From positions 1-23,923 of the forward strand of contig CAMDMC010000023.1 in NCBI GenBank assembly GCA_945901825.1: 23,923 nucleotides of DNA. Reading direction: 5' to 3'. Made by a program: the position numbers and the translations under genes. Below, piece after piece: positions 9,020 through 16,484 of the stretch. How positions within the stretch are numbered: the first letter of the stretch is position 1; each line of letters opens with the position of its first letter. This DNA is from Bordetella parapertussis. Lineage in GTDB: Bacteria; Pseudomonadota; Gammaproteobacteria; Burkholderiales; Burkholderiaceae_A. A model generated the notes under the pieces. That model was not told where the DNA came from. It saw nothing but the letters and a program-made list of their open reading frames with translations, and ran no database searches.

Positions 9020-9796
9020 ATGCCAATTCATAAGCGTCGTTACAGCAAAGCGTTCACTGGGCAGGTCGGGCGGGGGCCTCGGCTTTGGCTCTTTGACCTT
9101 GACAACACCCTGCATGACGCAAGCTGGCGGCTTATGAAGGAAATTAACCGTCGTATCACGCTCTACATTCAGGCAAGGCTTAAGCTCGATGAGGAACAGG
9201 CCTCGGCGCTTAGAACCCGCTATTGGAAGCGTTATGGGGCCACCCTTTTGGGATTGGTTGCTCATCACGGAGTCGATGCCGCAGATTTTCTCGAAAAGAC
9301 ACATCCCATCGAGACGCTGGACAACTACTTCCTTCCAAACCCGGGTCTTGCACGAAGGCTTGCGGCAGTTAAGGGCGAGCGCTGGTTAATTACCAATGCG
9401 CCCCGAGCCTATGCACAAGAGGTTGTTAAACGGCTCGGCCTGCAGCATTTTTTTCATGCTGCAATCCATATCGACGAGATGCGTATTCATGGTCGGCTGC
9501 GGCCTAAGCCCTCGCCCTTACTCTGGGCCCGTATTCGTCAATGGTCCCGGTCAACTGTGGGCTGGACAGACCCATATGGTCGTGAACGCATGGTTGTTGA
9601 TGACAGCGACGGCAACCTACGTTCGGCCCATCGCCAAGGCCTGCGTACTGTCCGGTTCAACGGTTCCCCAAGCCATGCACGCCTTGGCTGGCGCCTGGGA
9701 CGACCCTTTTCTGCCCGACGCCCCAGTTTTGTTCGGCATCAAGTAAACTCATGGTCGACCTTGGTGCGAAGGATTGGGCCTCCCCAATCCTTATAG
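9020..9796 (+). CDS. HAD-family pyrimidine 5'-nucleotidase-like phosphatase
   Basis: A 258-residue haloacid dehalogenase-type phosphatase, related to the Sdt1/pyrimidine 5'-nucleotidase group. HAD motifs are present in order: motif I FDLDNTL with nucleophile Asp26 and Asp28, motif II TNAP (125-128), a lysine in RLRPKPSP, and motif III VVDDS (192-196). A helical cap lies between motifs I and II. The C-terminus RRPSFVRHQ resembles the closing block of Burkholderiales homologues, so this frame is correct through its stop. The last codons contain a perfect hairpin (9769-9792). The substrate is unknown; argB-HAD-slmA is a recurring order in Burkholderiales. Confidence 0.88.
   Translation: MPIHKRRYSKAFTGQVGRGPRLWLFDLDNTLHDASWRLMKEINRRITLYIQARLKLDEEQASALRTRYWKRYGATLLGLVAHHGVDAADFLEKTHPIETLDNYFLPNPGLARRLAAVKGERWLITNAPRAYAQEVVKRLGLQHFFHAAIHIDEMRIHGRLRPKPSPLLWARIRQWSRSTVGWTDPYGRERMVVDDSDGNLRSAHRQGLRTVRFNGSPSHARLGWRLGRPFSARRPSFVRHQVNSWSTLVRRIGPPQSL
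9769..9792 (+). promoter_or_regulatory. Perfect 10-bp hairpin directly before slmA
   Basis: AAGGATTGGG (9769-9778) and CCCAATCCTT (9783-9792) pair completely around the loop CCTC. The hairpin sits in the last HAD codons and ends 2 bases before the slmA Shine-Dalgarno AGGGAG (9795-9800). It has no following U-run, so it is more likely an mRNA processing, stability or translation element than a terminator. A DNA operator is also possible. Confidence 0.6.
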
Positions 9797-9807
9797 GGAG
9801 TTCTGTC

Positions 9808-10419
9808 ATGACCGACGTTGAAGAACCCGAGCGCTCACGAAAGCGACTAAAGCCTGGCGAGCGCAAGCTTCAGATCCTGCAGGCCATCGCTGCCATGCTT
9901 GAAGAAGAGTCGGAGCGCATTACAACTGCTGGCCTTGCGGCAAGGCTTCAGGTATCGGAAGCCGCGCTTTATCGACACTTTGCCAGCAAGGCCCAGATGT
10001 ACGAGGGCTTACTTGAGTTTATTGAGCAGACCATTTTTGGTCTCATTAATCAGATTGATTCCGAGTCCGACCCCGCCGAACACAAGGCACGCTCGATTGT
10101 CTTAATGCTGCTTAATTTTGCGGAGACCAACCCGGGGATGACTCGGGTATTAACGGGCGAGGCGCTTGCTTACGAGAACCTGCGCCTGCAACATCGCGTG
10201 AATCAGCTCATCGACCGTGCAGAGGCCTCACTGCGACAATGCCTCAAACTTCAAAAAGAGCCTGGCCTGCTTGACCCCGCGCTTCAGGCGAGCCTTGCTA
10301 TTTCCTTTGTACAAGGCCGTTGGTTGCGTTTTTCAAAGACCGCTTTTCGGGCAGCGCCCAGCGAGTCAGCCGAAACAATTGTCGAGGCCCTATTCTTCAC
10401 CAAGCCCGCCGCAGACTGA
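9808..10419 (+). CDS. slmA: Nucleoid occlusion factor SlmA (TetR family)
   Basis: A DNA-binding protein that blocks FtsZ ring assembly over the nucleoid. The 203-residue protein has an N-terminal TetR helix-turn-helix, TTAGLAARLQVSEAALYRHF (residues 39-58) followed by ASKAQMYEGLLEFIE, and a helical C-terminal domain with SFVQGRWLRFSKTAFRAAPS. Start choice: ATG at 9808 has AGGGAG 7 bases upstream and gives the SlmA-like length; an upstream start at 9751 would add 19 residues inside the HAD gene. The 3' end overlaps the convergent MoeB-like gene by 30 bases. XerC in the same gene run also acts in chromosome segregation. Confidence 0.93.
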   Translation: MTDVEEPERSRKRLKPGERKLQILQAIAAMLEEESERITTAGLAARLQVSEAALYRHFASKAQMYEGLLEFIEQTIFGLINQIDSESDPAEHKARSIVLMLLNFAETNPGMTRVLTGEALAYENLRLQHRVNQLIDRAEASLRQCLKLQKEPGLLDPALQASLAISFVQGRWLRFSKTAFRAAPSESAETIVEALFFTKPAAD

Positions 10420-11163
10420 GCAGCCCCTTCGCGGGCGAAAGCGCATTGTTTCAAGGCCTAGGCTGCGGGCTTCAAACTGCCAGAGCTGACCAGTTGGTGC
10501 TGGTATTCCCATGAGAACCTTAAGCGCCTCATTGGCCTGCATGAGCCCGACAAGTCCCACGGCGGTTGAGACAACCCCATAGGCACCGCAGGCCGCATCC
10601 ACCACCGCGGGCTGCTCGTCTTCTGTCGGAAAGAGGCAGGCATAACAGCCCGAGCCCCGTTGCCGAGGATCGACCACCAGGAGCTGCCCGGACCATTGCA
10701 GGGCCGACCCGATGACCAGCGGCACCCTAAGCCGATGACAGGCTTCGTTAATAACCTGCCTTGCGGCAAAGCGGTCGGTGCAGTCAATCACCAGGTTGGC
10801 ATTAGAAAGAAGGCCCTGCGCGTTACTGGCGGTGACTGCCTCAGCCAAAGCCTCTATCTGGGTTTCGGGATGGAAGGTGCCAAGCCGCTCTGCGGCCACC
10901 TGCACCTTGTCTCGCCCAGCATCGTCGAGTCCAAAGAGGATCTGACGAGGGAGATTGGAGATTTCAACCTTGTCAGGGTCGATGAGCCGAAGCCGTCCAA
11001 GGCCGGCTGCCGCGAGGTACAGGGCCACCGGGCATCCCAGGCCACCAACCCCAACAACGGCAACGCTTGAGGACCTTAGCCTACGAAGGCTATCCTCCGA
11101 GACCTCTGGGGCAAGCAAGAATCGGCTAAAACGGACCAGGTCTCCATCCGAAGGCTGCGACAT
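10390..11163 (-). CDS. moeB: MoeB/ThiF/HesA-family adenylyltransferase (E1-like)
   Basis: Activates a ubiquitin-like sulfur carrier protein (MoaD or ThiS type) by C-terminal adenylation. The 257 residues carry the ATP-binding loop GVGGLG (38-43), an E1-type NLPRQILF block (70-77), IDCTDRFAARQVIN (126-139), a candidate catalytic Cys192 in DAACGAYGVVS, and two zinc CXXC pairs, Cys173/Cys176 and Cys248/Cys251. No rhodanese domain is fused. The choice between MoeB and ThiF cannot be made from sequence alone; no moa or thi gene is in the window. It is last in the gpmA-protease-moeB run, 25 bases after the protease, and overlaps slmA tail to tail. Confidence 0.88.
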   Translation of the reverse strand: MSQPSDGDLVRFSRFLLAPEVSEDSLRRLRSSSVAVVGVGGLGCPVALYLAAAGLGRLRLIDPDKVEISNLPRQILFGLDDAGRDKVQVAAERLGTFHPETQIEALAEAVTASNAQGLLSNANLVIDCTDRFAARQVINEACHRLRVPLVIGSALQWSGQLLVVDPRQRGSGCYACLFPTEDEQPAVVDAACGAYGVVSTAVGLVGLMQANEALKVLMGIPAPTGQLWQFEARSLGLETMRFRPRRGCSVCGGLGEE

Positions 11164-11188
11164 GCCCAGGTAGCGTTGTTATTGGGGC

Positions 11189-12670
11189 CTAATCGATACC
11201 TTGAGGAACGGCAGACGTTAGGACGGGCTGACCCTTAAGGTGATTAAGGGCCTGCAAGAGCTGAAAATCGTCCTCGGATCCGAATTCAATGGGCTTGGCA
11301 GCAGGCTTGGCTTGTTCGACAGCCGCGCTGTCCTTGGATGAACTGGCAACACCAGCGGCATTCGCACCCCCCGTGCCGGGTTCGGATGTCGCGCGAGCGG
11401 GGGGCTGCTTTGAAGAGCCCGCCTCCGCCTGATTCTTCTCTTCCAGGTGGCGATTGAGGTCGGCCTCGCGCACCCTGAACTGCTCGGTGACGGAACCGGA
11501 CTCCGACTCTTCAACCCAGAAGTCGGGCCGAATGCCCTTGGCCTGAATCGACCGACCGGCAGGTGTGTAGTACCTGGCCGTGGTGAGCTTAATGGCCGTG
11601 CTGCTGGTCAGCGGCAGGATGGTCTGAACCGAGCCTTTACCAAAGGTCTGAGTGCCAAGAACCACCGCCCGCTTGTGGTCCTGAAGGGCGCCGGCAACAA
11701 TCTCGGACGCGGAGGCCGAGCCGCCGTTGACAAGAACAACCATGGGAAGCGTTTTGGCCTTGGCGTTGAGCCCCGTTAGGGGGTCCGAGCCGCCGCGCAG
11801 GTAGTCCGAAGGCTTGGCGGCAAAGGAGCGTTTGGCATCGGGCTGGCGGCCATCGGTGGTCACCACGGTGACGTTATCGGGAAGAAAGGTTGCCGAGACA
11901 CCAACCGCGGCATGCAGCAGGCCGCCCGGGTCGTTGCGCAGATCGAGCACGATGCCTTTGACGGGCTTTGTCTTATCCGCCTCGGCCTGCTGTAGGAGTT
12001 TATTGAGGTGGCTTACCGTGGAGGCCACCGTGTGCTCTTGGAACTGGGTGATTCGGATGTAGGCATAGCCCTGCTCCAGCCATTTCGAACGTACGCTTTG
12101 CACGCGAATGATGTCGCGCACAATCGTGACAACAATAGGAAGTGGCTCCGATTTTCTGGAAAGCGTGAGGTTAATGGAACTCTTGGGCTTGCCCCTCATG
12201 AGCTTCACGGCCTCTTGAAGGTTCATGCCCTTGGTGGCCTTGTCGTCAATTTTAATAATGAGGTCGCCTGCGCGAACGCCTGCACGGGCTGCGGGCGTGT
12301 CTTCAATGGGTGAGACCACCTTCACATAACCATCTTCAAGACCCACTTCAATACCGAGCCCCCCAAACTCCCCCTGGGTTCCCACCTGCAACTCTTTAAA
12401 GGCCTCTGCATCGAGGTAGGCCGAGTGGGGGTCAAGCCCGGAGAGCATGCCACTAATAGCCTCAGTAATAAGCTTTTTATCGGCGACGGGCTCGACGTAA
12501 TGGGCCTTGATTGCGCCGTAGACGTCGGCGAATTGGCGCAGTTCTTCAACCGGAAGTGCAAGCCTACCTTCGCGTTGTGCGGCAGCCGAGATGCCCAGGC
12601 TGAGGGCGACTCCACCAATAAGTCCAAGGCCAACCCAGCCGGTTGCCTTTAAGCGATTTGTCATAGCCAT
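11189..12670 (-). CDS. ctpA: S41-family C-terminal processing peptidase with PDZ domain
   Basis: A periplasmic serine protease that trims proteins from the C-terminus and often acts on cell-wall enzymes. The 493-residue protein has an N-terminal membrane segment or signal (residues 11-32), a PDZ domain (about 95-180, with GEFGGLGIEVG and RAGVRAGDLIIKIDD), and the catalytic core with the serine in NGGSASASEIVAGAL (315-329) and Lys345 in FGKGSVQT. After about residue 395 comes a linker rich in Ala, Ser, Pro and Gly, then a short C-terminal segment with FQLLQALNHLKGQPV. It lies 6 bases after gpmA on the same strand and was probably cotranscribed with it. The symbol is by family resemblance. Confidence 0.94.
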   Translation of the reverse strand: MAMTNRLKATGWVGLGLIGGVALSLGISAAAQREGRLALPVEELRQFADVYGAIKAHYVEPVADKKLITEAISGMLSGLDPHSAYLDAEAFKELQVGTQGEFGGLGIEVGLEDGYVKVVSPIEDTPAARAGVRAGDLIIKIDDKATKGMNLQEAVKLMRGKPKSSINLTLSRKSEPLPIVVTIVRDIIRVQSVRSKWLEQGYAYIRITQFQEHTVASTVSHLNKLLQQAEADKTKPVKGIVLDLRNDPGGLLHAAVGVSATFLPDNVTVVTTDGRQPDAKRSFAAKPSDYLRGGSDPLTGLNAKAKTLPMVVLVNGGSASASEIVAGALQDHKRAVVLGTQTFGKGSVQTILPLTSSTAIKLTTARYYTPAGRSIQAKGIRPDFWVEESESGSVTEQFRVREADLNRHLEEKNQAEAGSSKQPPARATSEPGTGGANAAGVASSSKDSAAVEQAKPAAKPIEFGSEDDFQLLQALNHLKGQPVLTSAVPQGID

Positions 12671-12676
12671 CGTTAG

Positions 12677-13447
12677 TTACCCCAGCGTCACCGGCTGGGC
12701 CTTTCCTTGTTGAGCAATCTCAGCCAATGCAGCATCAATCACCGCGGGTTCCGCTAAATAGTAGTGCGATTGAAGCTTAAATTGGTCATTAAATTCCAGC
12801 ACCATGGGCTGGGCTGTAGGGATATTAAGCTGCAGAACTTCGTCCTCTGAAAGCTTTGCCAGCAGCATTAGAAGGGCACGAAGCGAATTTCCATGGGCCG
12901 CGATCAGCGACCTTCTACCCGATTGAAGGTTTGGTAAAAGCTGCTCGTTCCAGAAGGCCTCCACCCTGACGACCGTATCGGCAAGGCACTCGGTGAGCGG
13001 AATATTTGATTCGCCAAGGCCTGCCCGCAGGTACATTGGGTCAACTGCCGTGAAATGGGGGTGGTCGGGGGTCATGGGATCTGGCCGTACTGAGAAGCTT
13101 CGCCGCCATAAATGGACCTGGGCTTCGCCGTACCGTGCAGCAGTCTCCGACTTATTAAGCCCCGACAAGGCGCCGTAGTGCCGCTCGTTAAGTCGCCAGT
13201 CGGCATGAACGGGAATGTTGGACTGGCCGAGGCTTTCAAGCACAAGCGTGCAGGTGTTTGAGGCCCGCTTTAAAAATGACGTAAAGGCCAGGTCAAGCTC
13301 AAGGCCCTTTTCGCGAATTAGCCTGCCAGCCTGCCTCGCCTCGTTCTCCCCCTTAAGCGTAAGGGGAACGTCCACCCAGCCTGTAAAGCGGTTTTCGACA
13401 TTCCACTGGCTCTGACCATGGCGAAGAATAATGACGGGAACGGGCAT
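12677..13447 (-). CDS. gpmA: 2,3-bisphosphoglycerate-dependent phosphoglycerate mutase
   Basis: Interconverts 3- and 2-phosphoglycerate in glycolysis and gluconeogenesis; cytosolic. The 256 residues carry the histidine phosphatase motif ILRHGQSQWN (phospho-acceptor His10), ENRFTGWVDVPLT (18-30), LNERHYGALSGLNKSE (86-101, Glu88 as acid-base) and the second catalytic His185 in AAHGNSLRALL. First gene of the minus-strand run, with a promoter in the gap to the divergent rhodanese gene. A 6-bp hairpin (13481-13496) lies in its leader. Confidence 0.96.
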   Translation of the reverse strand: MPVPVIILRHGQSQWNVENRFTGWVDVPLTLKGENEARQAGRLIREKGLELDLAFTSFLKRASNTCTLVLESLGQSNIPVHADWRLNERHYGALSGLNKSETAARYGEAQVHLWRRSFSVRPDPMTPDHPHFTAVDPMYLRAGLGESNIPLTECLADTVVRVEAFWNEQLLPNLQSGRRSLIAAHGNSLRALLMLLAKLSEDEVLQLNIPTAQPMVLEFNDQFKLQSHYYLAEPAVIDAALAEIAQQGKAQPVTLG

Positions 13448-13480
13448 AATAGAAGACGGTTATTTGGGCTGTCTGAGGAT

Positions 13481-13496
13481 AAGGCTTCACAGCCTT
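13481..13496. promoter_or_regulatory. Short hairpin in gpmA leader
   Basis: AAGGCT (13481-13486) and AGCCTT (13491-13496) are exact complements around a TCAC loop. It lies between the predicted gpmA promoter and the gpmA start. No U-run follows, and the function is unknown. Confidence 0.35.
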
Positions 13497-13504
13497 GGGT
13501 TTGC

Positions 13505-13532
13505 TTGGAAGAGCACGGTAAGCCCTTATTCT
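13505..13532 (+). promoter_or_regulatory. Candidate promoter for rhodanese-grxC-secB-gpsA
   Basis: TTGGAA (13505-13510), 16 bases, then TATTCT (13527-13532). Four of six bases match each consensus. The -10 overlaps that of the divergent gpmA promoter. Confidence 0.4.
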
Positions 13533-13555
13533 AACGTTTTGCCCTCACTGGTGAA
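13528..13555 (-). promoter_or_regulatory. Candidate promoter for gpmA-ctpA-moeB
   Basis: On the minus strand TTCACC (13555-13550), 16 bases, then TAGAAT (13533-13528, five of six matches to the -10 consensus). Confidence 0.5.
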
Positions 13556-13572
13556 GAAATTAGGGGTCTGCA

Positions 13573-14010
13573 TTGCAATTTTTTATTGACAATATTTTCC
13601 TTGTTGCGGCCGCGTTTGTGAGCGGGGCTTTACTTGTCTGGCCCATGGTTGTTCGCGGGTCTGCCGCACGTCAGGTGAACACGCTTGGAGCCACCCAACT
13701 TATGAACGCGGAGGATGCTCTGCTTATCGATGTTCGCGAGACCACAGAGCTCTCAAAGGGGTCCGTGCCCCTGGCCGAGCATATTCCCTTATCTACCATG
13801 GACGGCCAGATCGACCAGGTTATTAAAAGAACGACCTCGGGCAAAAAGACAAGGCCCGTCATACTCATGTGCGCCAGTGGTTGGCGCTCCGCCCAGCTTG
13901 GAAAACGTTTTCGCAAGGCGGGTCTCGAGCAGGTCTACAGCCTTGACGGCGGCTTTGATGCCTGGAGGCAGGCGGGGTTGCCTGTCTCTAAGCGCAGCCC
14001 AAAGGACTAG
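13573..14010 (+). CDS. Membrane-anchored single-domain rhodanese
   Basis: A 145-residue protein with one N-terminal transmembrane helix (about residues 7-27) and a rhodanese domain. Visible are LIDVRETTELSKGSVPLAEHIPLS (starts near residue 51), active-site Cys100 in LMCASGWRSA, and LDGGFDAWRQAGLPV. It probably transfers sulfane sulfur or handles persulfides at the membrane; its substrate is unknown. The start is an uncommon TTG at 13573, supported by AGGGG (13562-13566) 6 bases upstream and by the hydrophobic N-terminus it creates. It is the first gene of a tight run with grxC, secB and gpsA. Confidence 0.9.
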   Translation: MQFFIDNIFLVAAAFVSGALLVWPMVVRGSAARQVNTLGATQLMNAEDALLIDVRETTELSKGSVPLAEHIPLSTMDGQIDQVIKRTTSGKKTRPVILMCASGWRSAQLGKRFRKAGLEQVYSLDGGFDAWRQAGLPVSKRSPKD

Positions 14011-14020
14011 GTCACGCCTT

Positions 14021-14284
14021 ATGGCCAAAATTCTTATGTACGCCACAGCCAGTTGCCCGTACTGCCTACGGGCAGAAGCGTTGCTCGCGCAACGGGGGTA
14101 TGCCGACGTTGAAAAGGTTCGGGTGGACCTTCAACCCGAAGAGCGGGAGGTGATGATGCAGCGAACCGGCCGACATACCGTGCCTCAGATTTTTATTGGT
14201 GAGCGACATATTGGCGGATGCGATGACCTTATGGCTCTTGACGCCTCGGGTGGGCTTTTGCCCTTGTTGGAAGCCGATAACTAG
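14021..14284 (+). CDS. grxC: Glutaredoxin 3
   Basis: A small dithiol glutaredoxin of 87 residues that reduces disulfides with glutathione. The CPYC active site (Cys12, Cys15) and the cis-proline block TVPQIFIGERHIGG with the DDLMALDASGGL tail are all present. The start ATG at 14021 gives MAKILMYATASCPYC, the standard N-terminus; a longer open frame upstream is only the shadow of the rhodanese gene. It lies 10 bases after rhodanese and 15 before secB. Confidence 0.96.
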   Translation: MAKILMYATASCPYCLRAEALLAQRGYADVEKVRVDLQPEEREVMMQRTGRHTVPQIFIGERHIGGCDDLMALDASGGLLPLLEADN

Positions 14285-14299
14285 ACAAGGACGCCTTGC

Positions 14300-14827
14300 A
14301 TGACCGACAACAACTCCAATTCCAACTCCCCGACGCCGGACCAGACCAATCCCGCCAATCAGGCCACAGGCCCCGATGCCGAGGCGGCAAGACCCGTCTT
14401 CACCCTTCAAAGGGTCTACCTTAAAGATTGCTCACTCGAGGCGCCTCATGTGCCCCATATTTTTCTTGAGAAACAGGAGCCGCAACTCGAGTTTCAGCTC
14501 GACACGGCCGAGCAAGAGCTTGGCAATAACCTGGTTGAGGTTTTAATTCGCTGCACGGTGACCTGCCGATTTGGAGACCGGATTGGTTTTCTGGTTGAGG
14601 CCAACGAGGCCGCGATCTTTGAAATAGCCAATGTCAGCGACGAGCAACGCACACTGTTGAAGGGCATCACCTGCCCCACCATTGTCTACCCGTACCTTCG
14701 TGCGAACCTGTCGGACCTAATTCAGCGCTCAAGCTTTCCCCCGTTCCATCTTGCAGAGATCAACTGGGAGGCTTTTTATCAACAGAAGCAAGCCAAAATG
14801 GCAGAGTCGGCCGCAACCCGTCAGTGA
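14300..14827 (+). CDS. secB: Protein-export chaperone SecB
   Basis: Tetrameric cytosolic chaperone that keeps preproteins unfolded and hands them to SecA. The core is recognisable from VFTLQRVYLKDCSLEAPHVP (residues 33-52) through LVEVLIRCTVTC to GITCPTIVYPYLRANLSDLI and FPPFHLAEINWEAFYQQ. The first 30 or so residues are a disordered Asn, Pro and Thr-rich extension. The 175-residue length fits the family. It overlaps gpsA by 4 bases (GTGA). The grxC-secB-gpsA order is conserved in proteobacteria. Confidence 0.97.
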   Translation: MTDNNSNSNSPTPDQTNPANQATGPDAEAARPVFTLQRVYLKDCSLEAPHVPHIFLEKQEPQLEFQLDTAEQELGNNLVEVLIRCTVTCRFGDRIGFLVEANEAAIFEIANVSDEQRTLLKGITCPTIVYPYLRANLSDLIQRSSFPPFHLAEINWEAFYQQKQAKMAESAATRQ

Positions 14828-15936
14828 CGGTTTCTGAACGCTTCTCCGTTCCAGCCGTCCTTCTTGGAGCGGGAGCCTGGGGCACGGCCCTTGCAATCCA
14901 CTGGTCCAAACGTGCTCAGCCTGGCCAGGTAGCCCTCTGGGCGCGACGTCCAGAATTCCTTACGAAGCTTGCAGACTCACGGCTCAATCAGCGCTACCTT
15001 CCTGGCGTTGGCCTGCCCGATGCGCTGGAGCTCAGCGCAGACCTCAGGCTCAGCCTTCTGGCGTTTCGCGAACGTTCGCGGAGCAGCAGCCCGCCCGGTG
15101 GGCTTGTTGTTCTTGCCTGTCCGGTTGCTGGTCTTTCAGATCTGGCCGCCCAGGTTACGGAGACGCTTGGGCCTGCCGAGCCGGGCGAGGGTCTCATCTG
15201 GCTAAGCAAGGGGCTGGTTCAAGACGACGAGGCGTTTTATTGGCCCTCGGATCTGGTTCGTCGCGCGATGAAGGCAGACTGGCCGATGGCAGCGCTGACC
15301 GGCCCATCTTTTGCCATGGAAGTTGCAAGGGGGCTTCCCTGTGCGCTCACCGCGGCAAGCACCGACCTTGCCTTTGCAAGAAGAATTGCCCGCATCTGCC
15401 ACGGCGGCGGCATGCGTATTTATGCAAGCGATGATCTCTTAGGCGCTGAGCTGGGCGGAGCCGTGAAGAACATTATGGCCATCGCCGCAGGGGTAGCCGA
15501 TGGCCTTGGTCTTGGCGCCAATGCCCGCGCAGCGCTTCTGACCCGTGGCCTTGCCGAGACGGCGAGACTTGCCGTGGCCCTAGGTGCAAGGCCAGAATCC
15601 ATGCTTGGTCTTGCCGTTCTGGGGGATCTTGTGCTTACCGCAACCGGTGACCTCTCGCGTAATCGCCGAGTGGGCCTTGGTCTGGCAAAGGGTGAGTCCC
15701 TTCAGCAAATTCTTACGGGCCTTGGTCATGTGGCAGAGGGCGTTAATGCCTCAAAGGCGGTGGCCGGCCTTGCTCAGCGCTTCGAGGTGGACATGCCCAT
15801 TGTTCAGGCGGTCTGCCAATTGTTAAGTGGTGAGCGTTCGGCCAAAGCAATGCTCTCGGAGCTCTTGTCGCGAGATCCGGTCGACGAGCTTGATGCCAGC
15901 ATTGCCGAGGCGGGCAAAGACCCCGGCACGGGCTAG
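14824..15936 (+). CDS. gpsA: Glycerol-3-phosphate dehydrogenase [NAD(P)+]
   Basis: Reduces dihydroxyacetone phosphate to sn-glycerol 3-phosphate for phospholipid synthesis; cytosolic. The 370 residues include the NAD(P) loop LLGAGAWGTALAIHW (about 13-27), LIWLSKGL, ALTGPSFAMEVARGLP, and the catalytic block GAELGGAVKNIMAIAAGVADGLGLG, followed by GDLVLTATGDLSRNRRVG. Longer than the usual 330-340, with extra sequence around residues 75-100. The GTG start overlaps the secB stop by 4 bases. Its stop TAG shares the tetramer CTAG with the stop of convergent trmL. Confidence 0.96.
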   Translation: MTVSERFSVPAVLLGAGAWGTALAIHWSKRAQPGQVALWARRPEFLTKLADSRLNQRYLPGVGLPDALELSADLRLSLLAFRERSRSSSPPGGLVVLACPVAGLSDLAAQVTETLGPAEPGEGLIWLSKGLVQDDEAFYWPSDLVRRAMKADWPMAALTGPSFAMEVARGLPCALTAASTDLAFARRIARICHGGGMRIYASDDLLGAELGGAVKNIMAIAAGVADGLGLGANARAALLTRGLAETARLAVALGARPESMLGLAVLGDLVLTATGDLSRNRRVGLGLAKGESLQQILTGLGHVAEGVNASKAVAGLAQRFEVDMPIVQAVCQLLSGERSAKAMLSELLSRDPVDELDASIAEAGKDPGTG

Positions 15937-16451
15937 GCTTGTTGGACTTGTTGTCGCCAGGCCTCGTAGACGGCGATGGCCACCGCATTGGACAGATTCA
16001 GGCTTCGGCTCTTTGCCTGCATGGGTATTCGAATTCGCTGGTCTTCTGGAAAGCAGGCACGTTGGTCCTCTGAGAGGCCCCGCGTTTCAGGGCCAAAAAA
16101 CAGCCAGGAGCCGGCCTCAAGTTCGCAGTCATAAAGTGTTCGATGCCCCTTTGTGGTGAAGGCAAAACTCTTGGAGCAGCCTGCAGCATCAAGGCCACGC
16201 TCCGTCCAGAAGGCAGCCCAGTTGGAATGCACTTTAATGTCGCAGAACTCATGGTAGTCAAGGCCCGCTCGCCGCATCTTGGCGTCATCCAGGGGAAAAC
16301 CAAGCGGCTCAATAAGATGGAGTTGAGCCCCCGTATTGGCGCAAAGCCGAATGATGTTGCCGGTGTTCGGGGGAATCTCGGGCTCGACAAGGACAACCTT
16401 GAGGTTGAGATCCGTGGTTAAAGAGTGCCTGCTCATTGGGATGGGTGTCAT
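15933..16451 (-). CDS. trmL: tRNA (cytidine(34)-2'-O)-methyltransferase (TrmL/YibK, SPOUT family)
   Basis: Methylates the wobble nucleotide ribose of certain leucine tRNAs. The 172 residues have the SPOUT pattern: VVLVEPEIPPNTGNIIRLCANTG (starting near 19), IEPLGFPLDDAKMRRAGLDY, LFFGPETRGLSED (SAM-binding knot), and RIRIPMQAKSRSLNLSNAVAIAVYE. Two starts are possible, ATG at 16451 or ATG at 16436 (MSRHSL); neither has a Shine-Dalgarno. A TAGAAT hexamer (minus, 16464-16459) lies 7 bases before the first ATG, which would make the message nearly leaderless. Convergent with gpsA with a 4-base overlap. Confidence 0.95.
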   Translation of the reverse strand: MTPIPMSRHSLTTDLNLKVVLVEPEIPPNTGNIIRLCANTGAQLHLIEPLGFPLDDAKMRRAGLDYHEFCDIKVHSNWAAFWTERGLDAAGCSKSFAFTTKGHRTLYDCELEAGSWLFFGPETRGLSEDQRACFPEDQRIRIPMQAKSRSLNLSNAVAIAVYEAWRQQVQQA

Positions 16452-16460
16452 GGCTGGAAT

Positions 16461-16473
16461 TCTAGGACCTAGA
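16461..16473. repeat. Small palindrome between comF and trmL
   Basis: TCTAGG-A-CCTAGA is a perfect 6-bp inverted repeat around one base. It overlaps the TAGAAT hexamer before trmL and lies after the comF stop. Possibly an operator; equally possibly chance. Confidence 0.3.
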
Positions 16474-16484
16474 GGGCAAAAGCC

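Noticed and set aside
9396..9746. Second frame inside the HAD gene as a separate gene or a frameshifted C-terminus
   Set aside because: The main frame contains HAD motif III and the RRPSF closing block, so it is intact; the other frame is a shadow.
9751..9807. Upstream start of slmA
   Set aside because: The strong Shine-Dalgarno AGGGAG at 9795-9800 points to ATG 9808, which also gives the usual length.
13715..14020. Long N-terminal extension of GrxC
   Set aside because: This is the shadow of the rhodanese gene; glutaredoxin starts at 14021.
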